Source: Kalaharituber pfeilii
Taxonomy: Eukaryota > Ascomycota > Pezizomycetes > Pezizales > Pezizaceae
Length of the DNA stretch: 64,000 bases
Reading direction: 5' to 3'
NCBI GenBank assembly: GCA_015179045.1
Contig: WHUZ01000035.1
Location: 124,001 to 188,000 of the forward strand
A program made the position numbers and the translations under genes. Below, piece by piece: positions 34,099 to 45,972 of the stretch; the stretch's first letter is position 1, and each line of letters starts with the position of its first letter. The notes beneath the pieces are model-generated. The model was not told where the DNA came from. It saw nothing but the letters and a program-made list of their open reading frames with translations, and did no database searches.

Positions 34099-35899
34099 CA
34101 TCATTATATCTTTCGGATTCGAGCCACTAATACTCATGGATATCGATCAATTTCATCCATGCCTCTTTCTGACGCCTTTGCGGGTGGGGGAAATAGGTCT
34201 GGGGAGAAGATAAATGATCGTCCAGCAATAGCATCGTAGTTTGGAGGACAATAGTAAGAGATTACGTGCTTTCTATGGAAAGGGCACCGCATAGAAAGAC
34301 GAATGGCTCCCCGCGAAGAGGTTTAATTGTCTAACTGCTGAGTACGGTCTACGCTTGCTAATAACGGATGGTAAAAATCAGCATGCTATCACAAACGGTA
34401 ATTTTGCCATTATAACGAGGTTTTGTTATGCTACTAGCAAGCTTGCGCGATAGGGTAGAGCGAGCTTGCACGAAGTTCAATGTGGATCAAGAAGTTACCA
34501 CCATTTGCTATTGCAGGCAGATTTGTATCTGGGTGACTCTGGCGGCCGGAGATCATTTGCTATAGCAAGGTCCGACTGTAATCTGAACATGTGTGATGTG
34601 AATGGTGCACAAGCTCCTCTACTTTGGGGACTGCACTGCATTTTGTAAGTCGTAACTACAAATTTGTTTGTATCTAACTTCTTTGGTCACATGTGCTTCG
34701 TAATTATTGTATCGCTGTGTGAAGTCAGACATCCGTTGACCAAGGTGGGGGGAAGCAATACAGTACACAGTCTATCTCCACCCAGTACCGCCTCAGCATC
34801 AGAACTACTAGGACGCGAGTCCGAGTTCAAAAATTGTCCGGAACCTCATGCACACCCGGTGTATAGTACTGTAACTTGCGGGAATTTAATGCTCTCTTCC
34901 AGGGTAAGACATGGTGCGGTAAAATGGTACTGTTTCTCTAGAGAGAAAATTTCGCACTGCCACTTTATCATCATTTTGTGATATAGAATATAAAATAGGA
35001 ATATATCGTATTTCTGGAATGATATAGAATGATAATTCTTCACAGCTACGACTAGCTGAACCGGCATTGTTTCTCTGCTTGCCTTGCTTCTTGAGAAATT
35101 TTTGACTATGAACAGGTCCGATATGAGAATTACTGATAGCGTATTCCTTTTGCATCTGATATATCGACGGACATGCCGGTTTATACACTTTGCATATCAC
35201 ATTCATTTCACACTCCGAGAAACTTCATCATATTGAACTTTGGTTCAAAATAGAAAATGTAGATCCACACCCATGTGCGGGTAACCAAGTACTATTAGGA
35301 CTCCAGTCTCAATTTCTACACACACATTCTAGTCTAGAGGTACCAATTTTGCACATAAATGCATATCATCCTCACAAACAACCAATCTATGGATTCTCCA
35401 CTCATCACAGCACCACTATCTATCTATCGTGCATATGCCTCAGTGTAACTGGCCAATAAACAAGCAACTCCAATCCCAAGTGTTATAGTGCTCTATAAGT
35501 AAATTTGAGCCTCATCTTCAGGTGGTTATCAGTTGGCTGTTCCAAAGAAGGCATGCTAAACCAGGATAGTGCGTCTGTGTGTACCTCATTGAGCAATCCT
35601 AAGATGTAGTGAAGCTACAGCCGCACGATCCACACGATCTGCATGATATCGAGCGGGCCGGCAGAGTGGGGGTGGTGGTGGGGTAGTATAAGCGATAGAA
35701 AGAGTGGGATGGCTATTGAGGGGGTTGAGGGTATCTTGACTTATAAGTACCACGGAGAGTGAACTCCAAAGTTCAAAACTCCAAGGCGTTGTTTCATCAT
35801 AATTCGATTAAGCACACTGAATACCAACCAAATTCTTGATCTTTCGATACTTAAGTCTCGTATACGAGAATTTAGTTTATCGCACCATATACCGAAGCC
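33940..35899. other. Accessory intergenic region with repeat relics
   Basis: Contains a 42-nt A run (34056-34097), a 9-bp hairpin (34269-34277 with 34290-34298) and a pogo-like element end listed separately. No gene is supported; frames are short and without domains. Confidence 0.4.
34390..34581. mobile_element. Pogo/Tigger-like element end (relic)
   Basis: The stretch ends with TATAGCAAGGTCCGACTGTA (34561-34580) and includes degenerate copies of an ATTATAGCAAGG-like motif before it (CATTATAACGAGG, TTTGCTATTGCAGG). The same terminal 21-mer, with one C/G difference, ends a similar motif series at 54998-55018. Terminal repeats of this type, opening CAGTCCGACCTTGCTATA in the other direction, resemble those of pogo/Tigger-type DNA transposons. 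Only one end is seen. Confidence 0.45.
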
Positions 35900-36742
35900 A
35901 TGTATCTTTCGCTCTTCAAGGACTTGATAGCAGTTAGCCATGATTGCTATGGAGGGCCGGAACATGTGGACCAAGGACAAGGGCCCACAGAACAAAAGCA
36001 TGCAGCGGAGGAACAAGAGGGAACGAATGTAGTAGAGAAGTGTACCCTCGCTTCAACACAAAAATTCGCGGTCAACTCGACGTCCGCCGCAGCGATATTC
36101 GAGACCATACACCCAGAAAATACTGGTGTGCCAACTATCTATGTCACTTCTCCAGATGGCGCCGGTATGCCCTTAGCCGACACCACGGACAGAAGTTGGA
36201 GCGGTAGGGGTGCTGTGTGTACAAGTCTTGCGCATCAGGATCGGAAAGACATGGTTGCTTCAGAAACTTCTGAGAATGATCAACGTAGCCAAGAGGAGCG
36301 TGCTTGCGGAACATTAGAACAGACTGATAAAAACATGAGCTCCTTTGAGGCAACAGGATGGGATCTGACCATATTCACCTCATCGAACCAAATTGCACGT
36401 ACCTCATTGTCACAGAACTCCATAGAGCCAGAATCAAGCAGCTTCATTTCAACCTCAATAGCGCCATTAAGCAATGTTGCAGCAACTTCCCCCAACTTCG
36501 GAGCTGAAGATCAATTTTTGAGCCAGGTTGAAGCAAAGATGAATTTTTGTAGAGAGCAGAGGAAGCAGAATAATCCACGCATGGGCAGGCTATGGAGCAC
36601 GTCTCAGGTGGGACCAAGTGACTATCCTTTCCGGTTTCGACGCCAGTCAGAGAAGCATAGGGGAGAAAGCCAAACGAGGCAATTCGCAGGTTCTCGCACT
36701 AGCAATAATATGATGGAATGGCGTGTACCGGTAGCCATCTAA
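35900..36742 (+). CDS. Hypothetical protein, 280 aa
   Basis: An uninterrupted 280-codon frame, long for this otherwise gene-poor stretch. The ATG is preceded by CCGAAGCC. The product is Ser/Thr/Glu-rich with no signal peptide, membrane segment or recognisable domain. The C-terminal ~60 residues are basic and Arg-rich (YPFRFRRQSEKHRGES). Low complexity is mild, so the frame is not an artefact of base composition. I do not recognise a family. It could be a lineage-specific gene or a chance frame; the clear change of composition at its borders favours a gene. A downstream poly(A)-signal-like region is not obvious. Confidence 0.5.
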   Translation: MYLSLFKDLIAVSHDCYGGPEHVDQGQGPTEQKHAAEEQEGTNVVEKCTLASTQKFAVNSTSAAAIFETIHPENTGVPTIYVTSPDGAGMPLADTTDRSWSGRGAVCTSLAHQDRKDMVASETSENDQRSQEERACGTLEQTDKNMSSFEATGWDLTIFTSSNQIARTSLSQNSIEPESSSFISTSIAPLSNVAATSPNFGAEDQFLSQVEAKMNFCREQRKQNNPRMGRLWSTSQVGPSDYPFRFRRQSEKHRGESQTRQFAGSRTSNNMMEWRVPVAI

Positions 36743-39205
36743 TAGTAGTTAGCATCCTGTAGTATATCAGTCTTGCATGTCAATATAACACAAATTAACT
36801 TCTGATCTTCTTGAATATGATTGATAACGGTAGGAAAGATTTTAGTGAGAAGCAGCTTACATGTCTTTCGGGTATTAGGGTGAAATCGCCATGTATGTAT
36901 CTGTTAATCATGTATGCTGAAAGGTCAATTGCATATCAATGCATGCGGGTTTTTCTGGTGATAACGAGGAGTGGTTTTGGGAGGGCAGAGGGAATGAAAG
37001 TAGCATGGGTTGTGGGTCGAGACTAGGATGTCGGGTCAAATATTTGTTTTCGGATGGAGTCTCGTTTTGGATTTTCAATCTCTGAATTGTCTAGGTTTAG
37101 GTGTGTGATGTTTTGCATTTTACTTTCGATCAGCGTGGTTTTGGGTTGGGTGGGGGGTTTAAAAATGTAGGTATATACTTACGTATATGCCGATATCAAG
37201 TATATAGATGTTGTAATATGTACATGCACCTAGTTGGAAGACCCCCCTGCCGTGCAAGTGGAGGACTACAGTCGGTTACGACACTACCTAGATTAAGAAT
37301 TTCTTATCTTTTGCGTGCTTTTCTTATCCGTACTTCGCGATTCCTTCTTTTTTTTTTTCTTTCTTTTTTCTTCCTCCCGCGTTAAGTCTATATATATATA
37401 TATGAACTACAATAAAACAAGTTCCATCAACTTTATTTGTATATCTATTCATGCTTTGGAATAGTTCAAGTATGTTTAAGTTTTTTTGGGGGGGATAGGG
37501 GGCTTCCTATATATGCTTTAAAGATCACAAGAGAGGAGAACTCCTATTCCATGGAATATTTGTCTTTCTGCCCACACAAAGGCTGCCGAGGACCTTAGTG
37601 AGGGATGTGTGGAAATTTGAGAAGAGCATTACCCTCAAGCCCGTTGCAAACAAGCAAAAAAAAAGGAAAAATTGAAAATAAATTAGTTAGGAGGAAAAAT
37701 AAAAAAAAAGATTACACTACGCGGAATGCAGGCCCCCTTTTTTTTTTTGCTTAAAAATATTAGAAGGGGCTTTGAAGATGCAGTTATTGCTTTCGCTCAA
37801 CAAGGGTTGGATTGGTTTGAGCCAATTGAGGGTAATGAGGGGCTTTGTATTTTGTATTTCCGCTTGGTATGATGTAGTAGGTATGTCATAGGGGTATCGG
37901 TAGTTGATTTTGTTGCACTTTCCTGTTCAAGATATACTAGACATAGGTATAAGCACTCTTCCAAATATATACTGCATCTTTAGAATCGAATTAGGATGGC
38001 ACCGGCGGCACTGACATTGCATGCTCTGCGATGATGGGCCGTAGTTGTTCTTGTAGTTGAAATTATGTCATGTACCAGCTTAGCATACGTAATTGACCAC
38101 CTTAAGATGCTTACTTCCAATGCGTCACTACTAATTTCTGCGGCTCTGCGGCTCATATAGTATACTAACGGCAGTAGATAATGTACAGTGACGGTGCCCT
38201 GAGCTCGATACCGAAGGTAATCTCAGTACTTTCAGTAGTCTCGCGTCACCTTGCTCGCGAAGTTATTGTCGTTATAGTGTACATTCTATCGACGTTCATA
38301 TGTACAGTACACGTTATGCGTTGAACCCGGGAGGTACGCGCGAATGTGTTTTTGATGAATTGCTGGAGCGGAAGAATGACGTAATATTAGATTACGTGTT
38401 ATAATTTTAGAGTTAGCAGAATTGCAGCCAGTATTCCGATCTCGCGCCCAGTGTACTCGAGTGCATCGCGAATGCAGTCTAAAAGTGAGATCTATTTACA
38501 AGCTCATATATATTTGCACTCCAATCATATACATTTATATATGTACGTTGTAGAAAAGTGCAAGCACGAGCTGATACAATGTTGTTGTACCTACTGATGG
38601 AGCGAGATAAAAAGGGTGATCGACCAATGGAGTGGATATCGACATACATCGTTACCTCGATATGAAATTCATGATGCTGGAGAAGTCCTGAGGCAGGACA
38701 AATATACACCATTTACCAAGGTGCGTTTCACTTCTACGGCACGGGCCGACCAGAACACGCTTAAGGGCATCTGATATATGAGGAGCGGATCGTCTGCATC
38801 ACTCGGAGAATTCGGCACTGCGCTTATGCAGTTGATGATCTGTAATGTTACCAGATAGGTATTATTCCCGCTTGGGCTTATAAAAGCATAGAGATAGCAC
38901 AAGTGTTGGATGTGAGTAGAGTAATATGGCCATTGAAGTAGGTGGTACATGCTTGTATTTAAGTAACCACTCGAATTGCGGAATAGCGGCACATACACTA
39001 CGATACCTTGGGGCACAGGCTATCATAGCGAATGCAGCGCTACTTACAATTACAGATGATCTAACGATGGACAGGCAGTGCAACCAGACTAGACAGGCAG
39101 CTCGGGAAGAATTTATGCTTCGGGGACGAGAAAGTCTGGGCACGGAAGCAAGCTCGAGTTGTACGGCGTTAAGAATACGCGAGGTAAGAATACGCCCAGA
39201 CTAAT
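36743..39205. other. Intergenic, no gene supported
   Basis: AT-biased DNA with short homopolymers and no credible reading frame beyond about 115 codons. A 9-bp inverted repeat (GTCTGGGC near 39131 with GCCCAGAC near 39194) and a repeated AAGAATACGC (near 39172 and 39187) lie just left of the terminal-repeat element. Confidence 0.4.
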
Positions 39206-40372
39206 GTCACTGATGGGCGATCTGGGATCCGGTGCACTCCGCGAATTCAAACAATAGCCTCCTGTAAGATAAAATCTTTGTAGATGATGTTCAGATTGTA
39301 CATGCAGCTTGAAGAAATGTAGAACAGTGACTTTCGCAGCTCATTTAGACAATTATACAGTTTTAGATGATACTCTATAGTAGTAGTACCTAATTATGCA
39401 TTAAAATCCTATAGAAATGCAAATGAAAAGACAGCTATTTAAAAACTTAAGTAAGTACTTATATATTCTATAATATATTATTAATAGATCTGAAATAATT
39501 TATAATAATAAAATATATATAAAACAGATAGTAAGCTAATATTAATAGATATATTTTTACTTTTAAAGAAAAATTTTAATATTTAATTTATATATAATTC
39601 TAAAAATATAAGAGTATTTAAATACTCTAAAATATAACTATATATATAAAAAAGTATATATCAAGTAGCTTATAGTATAATAAAAATATTTATCTATATA
39701 TATAATTAAATAATTTATATTTCTTAATATATTTAATATAAGTACTAGATTTTTAAGCTATTAAATTCTAGATATATAATTTAAAAACTATTAAAGTATT
39801 ATATAGTAATATTTAGAGCAATCTAAAAATATCTACTAAAAGAATAAATAATTATATCTTTTTTTATTAAAAGTATTATAAACTCTACTATATATATTAT
39901 AATAACTTATATAAATACTATAATTATAGTTTAAAGATAGCTAATATATTACTGATACCTTAATTTATAAGTATAGCATAAAAATACTAGAAGTCTTTTT
40001 ACTAAAAAAAAAATTCTTATTTTTTTATTACTTATTTTTATTTATATTTGCTTATATATTTATATAACTTACTTATTTTTATACTTTGCTCCAAACAACT
40101 CAATCTATTTATAAGGAGCGGCTTTCTTATTCAATTACTTACTATTTCTTCTATAAAGTAAATAGCACCTGCAAATCGAATTATTCTCTTTGCTTTCTTT
40201 ATATCACGACCCGGAGCTCGTATCGCCGCACTCAGGGTAATGCAAACGGCTACCGGCTACCGCTCTATACAACTTGAACATCATCTACAGAGATTTTGCC
40301 TTACAGGAGGCTGTTGCTTTAATTCCGGAAGTGCGCTGGATTCCAGTAATGTGCCAGATCACCGTCAGTGAC
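39206..40372. mobile_element. RIP-like degraded TIR transposon, about 1.17 kb
   Basis: The left end (39206-39300) and right end (40268-40372) are inverted repeats of about 95-105 bp. Both open GTCACTGA, then share GATCTGG, GCACT and the block AGCCTCCTGTAAG, followed by GTAGATGATGTTCA. Most substitutions between the arms are C/T or G/A, and the right arm has about a 9-bp insertion relative to the left. The interior (about 39350-40100) is almost all A and T with no coding capacity. Heavy AT bias plus transition differences are the signature of repeat-induced point mutation acting on a DNA transposon. The superfamily is unclear. The arms may extend a few bases further outward (TAAYGT), so a target duplication cannot be defined. 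Confidence 0.75.
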
Positions 40373-43300
40373 GTTAAGTACATACTGGCCCTATACGGAT
40401 ACATGCTCACGATATGATAATCAGCTGACGCCAAGCAGATGGATGAGACTAAGCAGACAAAGCTTGTGAGTATGCATAAGGCCAATATCAGATTACATAA
40501 GACCAGGCAAACTGAAGGTTGCTTGTGTCTCGCCACCTAGTCAGTGTAACGAGACTACTCGCCAAGTATTCTCATTACCGAGCCCTGCTTTTTCAATTAC
40601 TCTTGTGTTGTCCATCGGGCAATGACCAGTTACATAGGAAAATAAAGAAGATAAAAATAGATTAAACACTGTTTCCCTCACATGACACCCTTTGCGTGCC
40701 TGTATGCAAGTCCACCCCTTATTGATACATCCACTCCCATCAACTCTACTAAGGTGTCTCGCTCACATTCCTCCCTCTTCGGCGGATCCCTCAAGGCCTG
40801 GACCCTCCAAACTTATCATGTACTTGTCTCATACCAAACCAAACGGCACAGCACTTGGCAAAAGCGGTCACCCAGACCCTGCACCATAACCAGCTCAGAG
40901 CATAGCCACGGGCATTTCAGCAAATGCGGGCAATACAAGATTACATCAACTGATCTTGGGCATCCCACCGGATGAACCAGCACCGATGACGCTAAATTGG
41001 GCGAGACGCCTTTTGCTAACTAGTCTAGCCGTGCTATGTCTTAGAAGTCACGACCTATGATATTCCCACCCTTTCCCTCAAGATTTCGATATCCGAAATG
41101 CATAGTAAGTTCCTTTCCTATTAGAAATCTGGGTTCCTATTCCATCAGGATTGGGAATTGCCATTACACTTGCAGAAAACACTAACATTTAAGATGGTTC
41201 CAGCCTCGTCGGAGTCTCCTCCTTCTAGATTACGGAGCCGTGGCATCTGCGAAAGAATTAGAGGGGCTGTGCCATCCGGGCCCCACCAGAGTCTGAGCAT
41301 GAGAACAGGCCTCACCTACTTAGAGCTATGTTGTCAGATGCTCGACTGGTTGGCCTAGGGTAGTCTACGTACGGGTTCGGACCAAATAACATTTGGTAAG
41401 AAATTTCAAAATTTCAGATGCTACTCATAACGTGTCTTTCTAGCACTTAGAACCTAGCCCGTGGTCCATATGCAGGACAGCTGCATGCTGTTCCTTTTCT
41501 ATGTTTTACATCTACTTACATATATTATCACTGATTTGCTCACGGAGTAGAACAATTTCAACGTCTACTTTCGGAAAATTCTCATCATATGTGACAAGCG
41601 TCCTGCGCATGTTGGCAGCTTTGGAAATAAAATTCAAAGATCCATCTTGACACTGCAATTGATCAGTTGCAAAGTTTGCCACTATCATATAGTGGCTTTG
41701 TGGTTTATTGGACACCCATCTACTCTCAACCGCGATGTTGGTAAGGAGCTTCATGCTAGTTTTTGGCCCTAGCCAAGCTATTGTAGATTTGACAACCACG
41801 CTACTTATCCGGTTCTGAGATCTGAGCTATAACTATTGGAGTTAATATCATTGGGGTTGCACAAGGGCTTTTGGATAGAGATCTGGAATTAGTGTGATTG
41901 CTCAATAACATGAAGTGCAGATCTAGGATATTCCTCATTTACACCATCATATGGAAATTGACCTAACCTAATCAACCGGGAGCTGGTATCTGGCTATGCC
42001 CTCGTTGTGCAAACACTTACCCTTTTTTCAGGATTTTCATTCCCCATCTAGGCAACTGATCACAGTTTGTTAGCCTGAGCTGACAGCCAATCAGATACAT
42101 TCTGGATCAAGGGTGGATACTCGATACACCTGATGGAACAGTTGATGATCACTCACTGTCAGATAGGAGTATTGCTCTGGCTACCTCTCGGCTGATCATC
42201 CTAAATCAACAGGTGGTTCGAATGGTCCTGCAGACCAGTTACCTCACAATTTGCCCTCTACATACTTACCTTACGTCCACCTACCGCTAGAATATAGCCT
42301 CACCGTTCAACAGCAGCTTGCTAAAGCCTTTCAATGATGTAGATGCAAGGGCTTTTGCTACTTCCTGCTCTCTTTGGCTTCTATGTCCAGCTGCCGCACT
42401 GCCAATTGTGCTGGACCCCTTTGAAAACAGTTCCCATGAGATTGCAGTCTATAAAATCTTGAAGACCAAAACTTAACTGTTTACTACATGCTTCACTAAG
42501 CTAAGTACATACAGCCAGTAAGTGTGTGGTGTATAACCTCAATCCTGTACTGTATTAGTCTCATGCCGTACTGTATCCAGGAGAGCGCAGTTTGCTGACT
42601 TAAAAAATGGCACATCTGAGGCAAGCAAACTAGAAGCTTCGCCAGTCTCAGGTTAGTCTCTGCGTGACTCGAATTAGAGTCATGTGCCATAACTTCACCA
42701 AAGACTAAGATCGGAAAAATAATACCTGTTCTCGGTACAACGAATTGCAGTCGGACTAAAAATACTCCAGTGCCAATGTAATATGAGCTCACTGGATATA
42801 CATGCATCTTTTTCTGGGAGTAGACAAGCTGCTGGCCATGTAGCCAGCATTTGCCGCAGTGCGTTTACTACACTGTTAGTCAAATTCGGACTGGTCACCG
42901 GAACTGCATTGTGCGGACGCTTAGATGTATACCCTGACAATTTATATACTGCGGCTACCCTACAAACAATCCCGGCACGTCTCGATTATACATATCATAG
43001 CACAAACGTTTATACGGCGCCCTTGGCGCATCGATTGTGTAGATCGAGCAATACCTATTTCATCAAGAGCATAGAAGCGTGCCTTTCCCTTGGTTCATCT
43101 GAAAACCGTCAGACACTTCCAATTCACCTGTTAACCCAATTGCAATTACGGCTTTAAAATGGGTTGACACAATTGTAACGCTTTCTCTTCAGAGAGTAGC
43201 TTCGATTATTGATCCACTTACTTGAGTAGAATTCAGTCTTTCAGGCCTTCTGTCCACTGGCACGCACACATGCACACATACATACTAGTAAAAGATAGCT

Positions 43301-44540
43301 GTTTTGCATCTCAAACTATGGTGATCAATCAATGCTCACAACGCTGGTGACAGCAGATAAGCCAGTGTAAGCACAGAGTGCCCATGTTCACCATCTTAAG
43401 CATGGGAAAGGTATTGCATGTATGGCGGGTTACATGCATGATACTGTCTCTGATACTGGCACTTGTACCGAGTTCTAATATCTGACAGTTTTTACTTTCT
43501 GTGCTTGACATGTGAAGGTCTTTTCTATTGTTTGTTGACCCCCCTCCACCTTTGCATACGCAGTAGCTCTTCCGTTCTTTTGTAGTACGCCAACAGATTA
43601 AGGTCTTACCACATTCATCCTATATTGTTAAGGGTGTTCGACGCACGTGCTGATACCCTCTGCTAGTAGCGGCGTCCCGTTCTTGACTGGTTCTTCCGCC
43701 ATCACTCCTCAAGTTGTCTCTGATTGTCCCCAGCACTCTAGCGAGGGCTCACCCACATCATTTGAAGAAGCATTCCGCTGTTGAAGGCAACGCCCTGAAA
43801 ATCGGGATCGACGAACGTGCAGTGCTGCATAACTGAACATCATTTACAAAGAGCCTAGCGCAGGTTATCGCGAGACCTGGATAAATCAACGCCTTCAATT
43901 CAAACCTGGTTTCCATCCCATTATATATTTTTCGCGCCGATTGGCTAAAGCCAGAGTTGTCTGCCAGCTCCGCCCTCCTCGCATTGGCTCTCCTAGTTAG
44001 TTGTGAACTATTATGTATCGTTTTCCATACTTCTTATATATGCTTTGTGCCTAATAACGCATATTCTGATGATTTTCACGTCAGCATGCAGCTATTTCAA
44101 TGGAGGTCTCATGTACATATGTTTCAGCAATCTGTAGTAGACCTCGGGCGTTGGTGGCTATCTTGGGGCTCTTGGCCATACATCCATGGCCAAAGGGCGG
44201 CCAGCCTTAATTAATACAATTGACTTTCTAAAGAAACATTCCAGCTAATGAATAATCCGATCATCTGTTTCCTTGCTTCCGGCCTGCTTATCACAGTTCC
44301 AAGTGGATCTGCGTAGGACTACTCATTATTTTCCATCACGCCAAATACTTGTGGGTTGCTATCTTATCGAAGTTACAGTGATTGCATTTTATCCTATGAT
44401 TCTCGGGCTTAATATTAATCACGCCCCACATTTCTCGTACCGCATACCATTTGTGTTTGCCTACTCAGATGCAGCTGAATTTGACTTAGCTCACTTCCTG
44501 CATGCGAGCTCCGAGCTCACCCCTTCATCTATAAGTATGT
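40373..44540. other. Gene-free accessory stretch
   Basis: No supported gene on either strand; frames are short and without domains. A sequence at about 43834-43853 (CTGAACATCATTTACAAAGA) closely resembles the inner part of the terminal repeat of the element at 39206-40372 and may mark another fragment of that family. Confidence 0.4.
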
Positions 44541-44636
44541 CTGCCTTACCTCCCACCTGCCAAATCAGCTCATCCCATCAAACGGCCTCCAAAGGACTCC
44601 TCACATCTAAGAATATCCCAATAACTGAGTCATACA

Positions 44637-44705
44637 GTAAGTAAGTAACGTCTCCTGCAAAGTTCGCCTGGCATCTTCTCTCTTCACTTTTACTAATTGT
44701 TGTAG
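44637..44705 (+). other. Probable 5'-leader intron of the C2H2 gene
   Basis: Two overlapping GTAAGT donors (44637 and 44641), a TACTAATT branch point (44691-44698) and a TTGTTGTAG acceptor ending at 44705 form a canonical fungal intron just upstream of the zinc-finger ATG (44719). The frame upstream (ending near 44644) does not join the zinc-finger frame without meeting a stop, so the upstream exon is probably leader or a short upstream ORF (ATG at 44541). Confidence 0.6.
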
Positions 44706-44718
44706 CTCTTGAGATACC

Positions 44719-45390
44719 ATGACGTATCGCCCATATTGTACCCCGGCTTGCACGCGAGAGTCTCTTTGTAGAGTTCCAGACGGCAGTTATCATAATGTTG
44801 CCGGTGGAGCTGCAAGTAACCAATTTCATGCCACTGACCGAGCGACAGATGCTTTGTACAGAGAAGCCCTGCAGCCTCGGTGGCCAAGTCATCTGGATAC
44901 CATGTATCAAGAGTATGACGCCTCCTCCCCGGAGTCATGCACAGAGGCCGCATCTGCAACCTATACAACCTCTGATACTCATTTATTGGTAATACCATCA
45001 TCACCAGAGCGCGAACAAACAGTGCCAGCGCTTATGCCTTGCAGGCCGGACATGAAAATTTACATTCGGCTAGCCCTTCAACATGACTCTGAGCTCACAG
45101 ATGTTGATCCTTGCACTCTTAATTATATGTCACTGTCGGAATCGTTCATCAGAGTCGCTAGAAGTGATAGGAGGTTTCACTGCTCATATGATGACTGCAC
45201 ACGCAAATTCGGGCGACAAGAGCACCTGAAACGGCATGAAATCATTCACACTGGGGAAAAGCCGTTTCTTTGTCCGGTACCGCAATGTGGAATGGCCTTT
45301 AATAGACCAGACAATCTCAAAAGCCACAAAGAAAGACATAAGAAAAACAAAAAGGGCTCACGAGTCCTCTACGTGAAAGATTTGAAATAA
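44719..45390 (+). CDS. Two-finger C2H2 zinc-finger protein
   Basis: A 223-residue frame. The first ~150 residues are polar with no recognisable domain. Two adjacent C2H2 fingers follow: HCSYDDCTRKFGRQEHLKRHEIIH, given here only by its key residues C-x4-C-x12-H-x3-H, the TGEKPF linker, then LCPVPQCGMAF...DNLKSHKERH with the same spacing. The tail is Lys-rich (KKNKKGS). Tandem fingers with a TGEKP linker near the C-terminus are typical of fungal DNA-binding regulators. Target genes are unknown. An in-frame TGA lies just upstream of the ATG, which fixes the start unless an upstream exon is spliced past it. The gene sits alone in repeat-rich DNA, with no obvious partners. Confidence 0.75.
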   Translation: MTYRPYCTPACTRESLCRVPDGSYHNVAGGAASNQFHATDRATDALYREALQPRWPSHLDTMYQEYDASSPESCTEAASATYTTSDTHLLVIPSSPEREQTVPALMPCRPDMKIYIRLALQHDSELTDVDPCTLNYMSLSESFIRVARSDRRFHCSYDDCTRKFGRQEHLKRHEIIHTGEKPFLCPVPQCGMAFNRPDNLKSHKERHKKNKKGSRVLYVKDLK

Positions 45391-45941
45391 AGGAACTACC
45401 CCTAACTTTGATACCGACACACGGCACCGGTTATGGTTCTGATTTCGTATGCTATTGCGTAGCTTTCGGTTGGCTTCCGGCTTGGTTCATGAGACTAGCT
45501 TCGTTCTATATTATGGTATATATATATATGGGGTACCAGTGTCTACTGATATTGTTTTCTCTGTCATTTTTTGGTCACGTTTTGCTGCACGCGTCTCGAA
45601 CCTTGTTTTCCCTTTTTTCTTGTCTGCTTCATCCTCTGTGAATCACTTTGAGCCAGTCTCTTCCTTGTTTTTTTTTTACTATGCACCCGTGTTTTTTACT
45701 TTCTGTTCATATCTGCTGACATTCGTGGGATTTTCTGATGCGGCAACGGCAATGGCAGCAATTTGGGTCAAGGGTAACGGGCAACAATAGTGGAACCACA
45801 ATGAAGGGAGAAAAACGTGGGAAAAAAAAAATGAGATAGCCAAAATGAGATCATTGGAATTTTTTTTTTTTTAAAAAATATGTTTTTATATATATATGTT
45901 TCTTTCCTGTTATATATTAGCATAATCATTTGAGTCTTGAT

Positions 45942-45972
<31 letters not shown>

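Noticed and set aside
34800..34835. tRNA B-box-like GAGTTCAAA
   Set aside because: No A box or acceptor stem is present around it; no tRNA gene could be folded anywhere in the window by eye.
42741..42760. GCAGTCGGACTAAAAATA as a left end of the pogo-like element
   Set aside because: It shares CAGTC-GAC with the expected terminus but not the following CTTGCTATA, so the match is too short.
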